DNA of 64,000 bases from contig NZ_JALKBW010000001.1 in the NCBI RefSeq assembly GCF_023017165.1, positions 1,426,001-1,490,000 on the forward strand, in the 5' to 3' direction. The number at the start of each line of letters is the position of its first letter. The stretch's first letter is position 1. The stretch comes from Gordonia alkaliphila (GTDB taxonomy: Bacteria; Actinomycetota; Actinomycetes; Mycobacteriales; Mycobacteriaceae). The position numbers and the translations under genes are program-made. The notes below the pieces were generated by a model that had not been told where the DNA came from, did not search any database, and saw only the letters and a list, made by a program, of their open reading frames with translations. Shown piece by piece: positions 58,903 through 64,000 of this stretch.

Positions 58903-59871
58903 GTGAAGCGCCGTACCAAGAGGGTGGCGTTCGGCCTCGGCTTCCTGGCGATCGCCGCCATCGTGCTGGTGGTGGTGTTGGTGATCACCATGTTGTCGCC
59001 CGCTCCGCCGCCGCCGAAGGGGCCGTCCGGCCCGACCACGCAACCCGAGCATCGCCCCGAGGCGCAGCCGGCCGACTGCCCGGACGTGCTGGTGCTGTCG
59101 GTGCCGGGCACCTGGGAGTCGAAGGCGAACGACGATCCGTACCGGCCCACGGCCAACAGCCGGTCGCTGATGCTGCGCATCACCAAGGCACTGCAGGGCA
59201 AGTTCCCGCAGAGCCGCGCCGAGGTCTACACGGTGCCCTACGTCGCGCAGTTCCGGAACCCGACGGTGCTGACCGACAAGCAGCGCGACTACAACGATTC
59301 GCGGGCCCAGGGTAAGCGTCGTGCGTCGGCGAAGCTGGCCGAGACGCACGGCCACTGCCCGCTGACCAGCTACGTGCTGATGGGCTTCTCGCAGGGTGCG
59401 GTGATCGTCGGCGACATCGCCTCCGACATCGGCAACGGCCGCGGACCGATCCCGGAGCAGGACGCCGACCTGGTGCTCGGCGTCGGCCTGATCGCCGACG
59501 GTCGTCGGGAATCGGGCAAGCAGAACGACGTCGCGCCGAGTCCGGACGGCGTCGGCGCCGAGATCACCCTGGCACCGTTCGGTTCGCTGGTCCCCGGTAT
59601 CGAGATGACCGGCCCTCGGCCGGGCGGATTCGGCACCCTGGAGGAGCGGACCTATTCGATCTGTGCGTCCGGCGACCTGATCTGCGATGCACCGCGCGTC
59701 ACCAATCCGCTCAGCGCCATCGGCAAACTGGCGAACGCCGCGAACAATCCCGTGCACGCCATGTACGCGACCACGCGCTACTGGTCGGCGGGCGGTTCCA
59801 CCGCCACCCAGTGGATGTTCGCGTGGGCCAGCAGGCTGATCGACGAAGCACCGCATCCGGCGCACTCCTGA
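58903..59871 (+). CDS. Cutinase-family phospholipase/thioesterase (Rv3802c-like, Culp6)
   Basis: 322 residues. One N-terminal membrane helix (about 8-31), Pro-rich linker, then a cutinase domain. Nucleophile Ser163 in MGFSQGAVIVG; the Asp is in CASGDLICD and the His in NPVHAMYA. The essential M. tuberculosis homologue has phospholipase A and thioesterase activity and sits next to fadD32. It probably acts in the periplasm on mycolate or phospholipid. The GTG start is 4 bases after the DUF732-like gene. Confidence 0.88.
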   Translation: MKRRTKRVAFGLGFLAIAAIVLVVVLVITMLSPAPPPPKGPSGPTTQPEHRPEAQPADCPDVLVLSVPGTWESKANDDPYRPTANSRSLMLRITKALQGKFPQSRAEVYTVPYVAQFRNPTVLTDKQRDYNDSRAQGKRRASAKLAETHGHCPLTSYVLMGFSQGAVIVGDIASDIGNGRGPIPEQDADLVLGVGLIADGRRESGKQNDVAPSPDGVGAEITLAPFGSLVPGIEMTGPRPGGFGTLEERTYSICASGDLICDAPRVTNPLSAIGKLANAANNPVHAMYATTRYWSAGGSTATQWMFAWASRLIDEAPHPAHS

Positions 59872-59970
59872 GCGGAGACGAGGTCCGGCGGGTCGAGCCG
59901 TTTTCAGGTTCGTCACCTGCTAAGTTAACCTTTTCGTGACATTGCGACGGCAACTACAGGGAGGATGTCG

Positions 59971-60987
59971 GTGACTGCAGACCGGACTCCGAACCCGGCG
60001 ACCCACACCGCCGAGGGATTCCGTAAGTTCCGCTTCGGTGCCGGCGGCGAGGGCAACAAGGACGAGGGCGGCGCCCGCCGGTTCGTGAAGCTCGCGCAGA
60101 CCGCGGAGGAATACGGCTACGACACCTTCGCGATCCCGGACCATCTGGGCAACCAGGTGGGTCCGCTGGCGGCGCTCGGCGCCCTCACCCAGGCCACCAG
60201 CAAGATTCGGCTGGCCACGTCCGTGCTGGCCAACGGCTTCCGGCACCCGGCGATCCTGGCCAAGGAAGCCACCACGATCGACGTCCTGTCCAAGGGGCGG
60301 CTGGAGCTGGGCATCGGCGCGGGGTGGATGAAGGACGAGTTCGACAAGGCCGGCCTCGAGTTCGGCACGCCCGCCGAGCGGATCCGGAAGCTCGACGAGG
60401 CGCTGACCATCCTGGACCGCCTGATGCGGGGCGAGACCGTCGATTTCGATGGTGAGTTCTATCGCATTCGCGGCCTCGAAGGCAGTCCGCGCCCGCGGCA
60501 GGGTCCGCGTCCGCCGATCGCCGTCGGCGGTGGTGGACCCCGGATGCTGGCGCTGGCCGCCAAGCACGCCGACATCATCTCGGTGGCCACCGGTTCCACT
60601 CCGGAGGGGCTGCTGCGACTCTCGGACATGACGATGGCAAAGACCAAGGAGCGGGTGGACCGCATCCGGCAGGCGGCCGGCGACCGGTTCGACGACATCG
60701 AGCTGAACTGGACCATTGCGACGATCGTGATCACCGACGACCGGGTGGGGACCGCGGAGATGGCGCTCAAGGCGCTCGAGCAGGGGTATCCGCCGAACAT
60801 CGCGCGGGACGTCGAGCTGACCGTCGACGATATCCTGGCCTCGCCCTATCTGGCCTTCGGCACCTTCGAAGAGATCGCCGAACAGGTTCGAGAAGTGCGC
60901 AGGCAAACCACCATGAGTTACGTGGGAGTCTTCCCGACCCAGCTGGATGCCTTCGCACCTGTCATCCCGCTGCTGCGGGAGGAGTAG
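59971..60987 (+). CDS. LLM-class F420-dependent oxidoreductase
   Basis: 338 residues. The GTG at 59971 is favoured because GGGAGG lies 6 bases before it; ATG 59965 touches that site. The luciferase-like TIM barrel is shown by DTFAIPDHLG, KIRLATSVLANGFRHPAILAKEA, GRLELGIGAGWMKDEFDKAG and PIAVGGGGPRML. It fits the TIGR03621 group (family call from memory). The substrate is unknown. It stands between the Rv3802c-like gene and fadD32, which are neighbours in M. tuberculosis, so it is an insertion in the conserved order. Confidence 0.85.
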   Translation: MTADRTPNPATHTAEGFRKFRFGAGGEGNKDEGGARRFVKLAQTAEEYGYDTFAIPDHLGNQVGPLAALGALTQATSKIRLATSVLANGFRHPAILAKEATTIDVLSKGRLELGIGAGWMKDEFDKAGLEFGTPAERIRKLDEALTILDRLMRGETVDFDGEFYRIRGLEGSPRPRQGPRPPIAVGGGGPRMLALAAKHADIISVATGSTPEGLLRLSDMTMAKTKERVDRIRQAAGDRFDDIELNWTIATIVITDDRVGTAEMALKALEQGYPPNIARDVELTVDDILASPYLAFGTFEEIAEQVREVRRQTTMSYVGVFPTQLDAFAPVIPLLREE

Positions 60988-61127
60988 AATCAGCCAAGGT
61001 TTTGTGTGCCCGGCTCGATGCGAAGCGTCGAAGAGCGGGGCGGAGACAGGGTGCCGATACCTCGGGGTGGTGGATACGGCACCGATGTGAATGAGAAGAC
61101 GCCGCGCGTGCGGTACAGGAGTTTGCA

Positions 61128-63032
61128 ATGCTGAAGACCGAATTCGAGGAGTTCCTCGACGAATCCGGCAACCTTCGAATCACCGAAGACGCCACCCTGG
61201 TGGACTACGTGGAACGAAACGTCCGCGAGCAGGCCGACACTCTGGCGTACCGGTTCATCGACTACAGCCGTGAGCGTGACGGGGAGGCCCAGGATCTGAC
61301 GTGGGCCCAGTTCGGCAAGCGCCTGCGTGCGGTGGCGGCCCGGCTTCAGCAGGTCACCAAGCCCGGTGACCGCGTGGCCATCCTGGCGCCGCAGTCGCTG
61401 GAGTACGTGATCGGCTTCTTCGCCGCCCTGTACGCGAGCAACATCGCCGTCCCGCTGTTCAGCCCGGACGAGCCCGGTCACACCGACCGCCTGCACGGCG
61501 TGCTGGCCGACTGCCAGCCCACGGCGATCCTGACCTCCACCAAGTCGGCCGAGGCCGTCCGCGACTTCTTCTCGGACCGGCCCGCCAAGGACCGTCCGCG
61601 CGTGATCGCCGTCGACGCGGTGCCCGACTCGGTGGGCTCCACCTGGGTGGCGCCGGTGGCCGGCACCGACCACAACCGCGACACGGTGGCCTACCTGCAG
61701 TACACCTCCGGCTCCACGCGCGTGCCGGCCGGCGTCGAGATCACCTACGAGGCCGTCGCCGCCAACTGCCTGCAGATCTACGACTGCATCGAGATCGACC
61801 GCAACTCGCGCGGCGTCACCTGGCTGCCGATGTTCCACGACATGGGCCTGCTCACCGTGATCCTGCCCGCGCTGGGCGGCAAGTACATCACGATCATGAG
61901 TCCGGCGGCCTTCGTGCGCCGTCCGGGCCGGTGGATCCGTGAACTCGCGGCCGCCGACGACCGCGCCCCCACCTACGCCGCAGCACCGAACTTCGCCTAC
62001 GAGCACGCCGCCGCCCGCGGTCTGCCCGCGGACGGCGAAGAGCTGGACCTGTCGAACGTGATCGGTCTGATCAACGGGTCCGAGCCGGTCACCGTGAGCT
62101 CGATGCGCAAATTCAACGAGGCGTTCGAGCCCTACGGACTCTCGCCCAAGGCCATCAAGCCCTGCTACGGCATGGCCGAGGCCACCCTGTTCGTGTCCGC
62201 GACGCAGCGCGACAATGCGGCCCTGATCAGCTACGTCGACCGCGACAAGCTGAACGCGGGCGAGTTCGTGCCCGTCGCCGAGGACGCCGAGAACGCGATC
62301 GCGCAGGTCTCCTGCGGTCAGGTCGCGCTCAGCCAGTGGGCCTGCATCGTCGACGGCGACACCGCGTCGGAGGTGCCCGACGGCCGGGTCGGCGAGATCT
62401 GGCTGCACGGCCTGAACATCGGCAAGGGCTACTGGAACAAGGACGACGAGACAGAGGAGACCTTCCACAATCTCCTCACCACCCGTCTGCCCGAGGGCAG
62501 CCACGCCGAGGGCACGCCGGACGACGCGCAGTGGATGCGCACCGGCGACTTCGGCGTCATCTACGACGGCGAGCTGTACATCACCGGTCGCGTCAAGGAC
62601 CTGGTGATCGTCGACGGTCGCAACCACTACCCGCAGGACCTGGAGGCGAGCGCCCAGGAGGCGAGTGTCAACCTGCGTCCCGGTTTCGTCGCGGCCTTCG
62701 CGGTCCCGGCCAACCAGCTCCCCGCCGAAGTCTTCGAGGGCGGCTTCTCCGGCCTCACCTTCGACGCCGACGATGCGTCCGAGCAGCTGGTGATCGTGGC
62801 CGAGCGCGGCCCCGGACGCAAGGTCGATCCGCAGGAGATCGCCGACACCGTGCGCGCGGCGGTCGCCGGGCGCCACGGCGTGATGGTGCGCGATCTGCTG
62901 CTGGTCCCCGCGGGCTCCATTCCGCGTACCTCGAGCGGCAAGATCGCTCGCCGGGCCACCAAGGCGGCCTACGTCGACGGCACCCTGCGCGGTGGCTATC
63001 AGCAGACGGCCTTCCCGGACGCCGGCGAATAA
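61128..63032 (+). CDS. fadD32: Long-chain fatty-acyl-AMP ligase FadD32
   Basis: 634 residues. It activates the meromycolic acid as acyl-AMP and loads it onto Pks13. The AMP-binding loop is [13 protein letters not shown], with [22 protein letters not shown] and the C-terminal SSGKIARRA lysine. An insertion typical of acyl-AMP ligases (FAAL), rather than CoA ligases, is present. AGGAG precedes the ATG. pks13 follows after 94 bases. Confidence 0.96.
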   Translation: MLKTEFEEFLDESGNLRITEDATLVDYVERNVREQADTLAYRFIDYSRERDGEAQDLTWAQFGKRLRAVAARLQQVTKPGDRVAILAPQSLEYVIGFFAALYASNIAVPLFSPDEPGHTDRLHGVLADCQPTAILTSTKSAEAVRDFFSDRPAKDRPRVIAVDAVPDSVGSTWVAPVAGTDHNRDTVAYLQYTSGSTRVPAGVEITYEAVAANCLQIYDCIEIDRNSRGVTWLPMFHDMGLLTVILPALGGKYITIMSPAAFVRRPGRWIRELAAADDRAPTYAAAPNFAYEHAAARGLPADGEELDLSNVIGLINGSEPVTVSSMRKFNEAFEPYGLSPKAIKPCYGMAEATLFVSATQRDNAALISYVDRDKLNAGEFVPVAEDAENAIAQVSCGQVALSQWACIVDGDTASEVPDGRVGEIWLHGLNIGKGYWNKDDETEETFHNLLTTRLPEGSHAEGTPDDAQWMRTGDFGVIYDGELYITGRVKDLVIVDGRNHYPQDLEASAQEASVNLRPGFVAAFAVPANQLPAEVFEGGFSGLTFDADDASEQLVIVAERGPGRKVDPQEIADTVRAAVAGRHGVMVRDLLLVPAGSIPRTSSGKIARRATKAAYVDGTLRGGYQQTAFPDAGE

Positions 63033-63051
63033 ATCGTGACCTTCGAGCGGA

Positions 63052-63082
63052 AAGCCCGGTATGTCGTCGACATACCGGGCTT
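63052..63082 (+). terminator. Perfect hairpin between fadD32 and pks13
   Basis: AAGCCCGGTATGTCG and CGACATACCGGGCTT form a 15-bp stem around a single central base, so the real loop is a few bases wider. It sits 19 bases after the fadD32 stop and 44 bases before pks13. A -10 (TAGGCT, 63113-63118) lies between it and pks13, so pks13 may be expressed on its own. Confidence 0.75.
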
Positions 63083-63126
63083 GACGCGTACTAACCGACT
63101 TCTTCGAATCAGTAGGCTGTAGAGCG

Positions 63127-64000
63127 ATGTCTGACATTGAGAACCACGGCGCCGACTCCACCGAGTCGACCACCGAGCACCCCGATCACGCAGGGACCGC
63201 GGGCGAGACCGCCGGCGGCCTGACCGTCGAAGAGCTGCGCGACTGGCTGCGGGAGTGGGTCTCGACCACCACCGGTCAGCCCATCGACCAGATCGCCGAC
63301 GACCGGCCGATGGAGGAGTTCGGGCTGTCCTCGCGCGACGCGGTGGCGCTGGCCGCCGACGTCGAGGACCGGACCGGTGTGATCCTGACGGCGACCGCCG
63401 CCTACAACCACCCGACCATCGCGATGCTCGCCAAGCGCATCATCGAGGGCGACCCGGACGAGGGCCTCGATCTCGACGCCGACCGGTTCTGGGAACGCGA
63501 CCGCGACGCCGACGACGACATCGCGATCATCGGGCTGGCCACGCGCTTCCCGAAGGGCGGCTACACCCCGGAGTCCACCTGGGAAGCACTGATCACCGGC
63601 GTCGACGGCATCACCGACCTCCCCGAGGACCGCTGGGCCGAGTTCAAGGCCGATCCGCGGCTGGCCGAGGTGATCGCCGAGGCCAACGTGCACGGCGGCT
63701 ACCTCGACGACGTGCGCGGTTTCGACGCGGACTTCTTCCAGATGAGCCCGCGCGAGGTCGAGATGGTCGATCCGCAACAGCGCCTGGTCCTGGAACTGAC
63801 CTGGGAGGCGCTGGAGAACGCGCACCTGCCGGCCAGCGACCTCAAGGGCGCACCGGTCGGCGTGTTCCTGGGCACCTCGACCAACGACTACCAGATGCTC
63901 GCCACCATGGGCCTGGGCGAAGGCGCCAGTGAGACCGCGGCCTACGCGCTGACCGGCACCGCGACGTCGATCGTCGCCAACCGCGTCTCCTACTTCTTCG
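63127..64000 (+). CDS. pks13: Polyketide synthase Pks13, N-terminal part
   Basis: 291 residues are visible; the gene continues beyond the window. The N-terminal acyl-carrier domain has EEFGLSSRDAVALAADVE, with Ser68 the likely phosphopantetheine site; it accepts the meromycolate from FadD32. The ketosynthase domain begins at DDIAIIGLATRFPKGG (about residue 130) and includes VDPQQRLVLELTWEALE and VFLGTSTNDY. Its catalytic Cys lies outside the window. Pks13 condenses the two chains to form mycolic acid. The ATG lies 8 bases after TAGGCT. Confidence 0.96.
   Translation, partial: MSDIENHGADSTESTTEHPDHAGTAGETAGGLTVEELRDWLREWVSTTTGQPIDQIADDRPMEEFGLSSRDAVALAADVEDRTGVILTATAAYNHPTIAMLAKRIIEGDPDEGLDLDADRFWERDRDADDDIAIIGLATRFPKGGYTPESTWEALITGVDGITDLPEDRWAEFKADPRLAEVIAEANVHGGYLDDVRGFDADFFQMSPREVEMVDPQQRLVLELTWEALENAHLPASDLKGAPVGVFLGTSTNDYQMLATMGLGEGASETAAYALTGTATSIVANRVSYFF

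Noticed and set aside
59915-59935. TAAGTTAACCTT as an IdeR box
   Set aside because: Only part of one half-site fits, and the downstream oxidoreductase gives no iron link.

Overview
The window comes from a high-GC, mycolic-acid-making actinobacterium (order Mycobacteriales/Corynebacteriales). Protein sequences and gene order point to Gordonia or a close relative such as Williamsia; the genus is an inference. The strongest evidence is the arabinogalactan/mycolate block at 48.6-64 kb: glf, glfT2, a PAP2 phosphatase, ubiA, aftB, two antigen-85-type mycolyltransferases, an Rv3802c-like cutinase, fadD32 and the start of pks13. This is the order of M. tuberculosis Rv3809c-Rv3800c.

Layout. 0-2.6 kb: a divergent LacI-type regulator and a glutaryl-CoA dehydrogenase/CoA-transferase pair. 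2.6-11 kb: a Ser/Thr kinase, small membrane proteins, an RraA-like protein, GabD2, two Lys/Ala-rich proteins and a RecB-like nuclease. 11-15.3 kb: a GDT1-family transporter and an ECF-type ABC transporter. 15.4-29.8 kb: a block that follows M. tuberculosis Rv3834c-Rv3846 (sodA, an Rv3843c-like protein, glpQ1, serS, the septum-formation protein, a metallopeptidase, a phosphoglycerate-mutase-type phosphatase, pheA and an iron-regulated DUF2470 protein). Two features interrupt it: a cluster of DnaA boxes at 18.24-18.55 kb, and an AbiEi/DUF559-type gene bounded by 94-bp direct repeats at 26.2-27.4 kb. 29.9-35 kb: a CPBP protease, two metallo-beta-lactamase-fold proteins (one with a Rieske domain, coupled to a CoA-transferase) and a lipoprotein. 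35.2-44 kb: a SigK locus like Rv0444c-Rv0449c plus a fasciclin lipoprotein, with three matching promoter motifs. 44-48.5 kb: two acyltransferases, a HAD phosphatase and a SpoIID/LGFP protein, leading into the cell-wall block.

How the genes work together. UbiA and the PAP2 phosphatase act on the route to decaprenyl-phosphoryl-arabinose. Glf and GlfT2 build the galactan, and AftB caps the arabinan. FadD32 and Pks13 make the mycolate, and the antigen-85 enzymes attach it at the cell surface. The SigK locus probably links an extracytoplasmic signal to a secreted fasciclin protein and to a methyl-branched or cyclopropane fatty-acid operon.

Sequence quality. Several genes look frameshifted by one base in GC-rich runs: the SDR at 35.2 kb twice, and the 5' ends of the LCP and DUF4352 genes. 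The HAD gene has an odd C-terminal tail. Unresolved assembly errors are a real possibility alongside true pseudogenes. No tRNA, rRNA, CRISPR array or transposase was seen.
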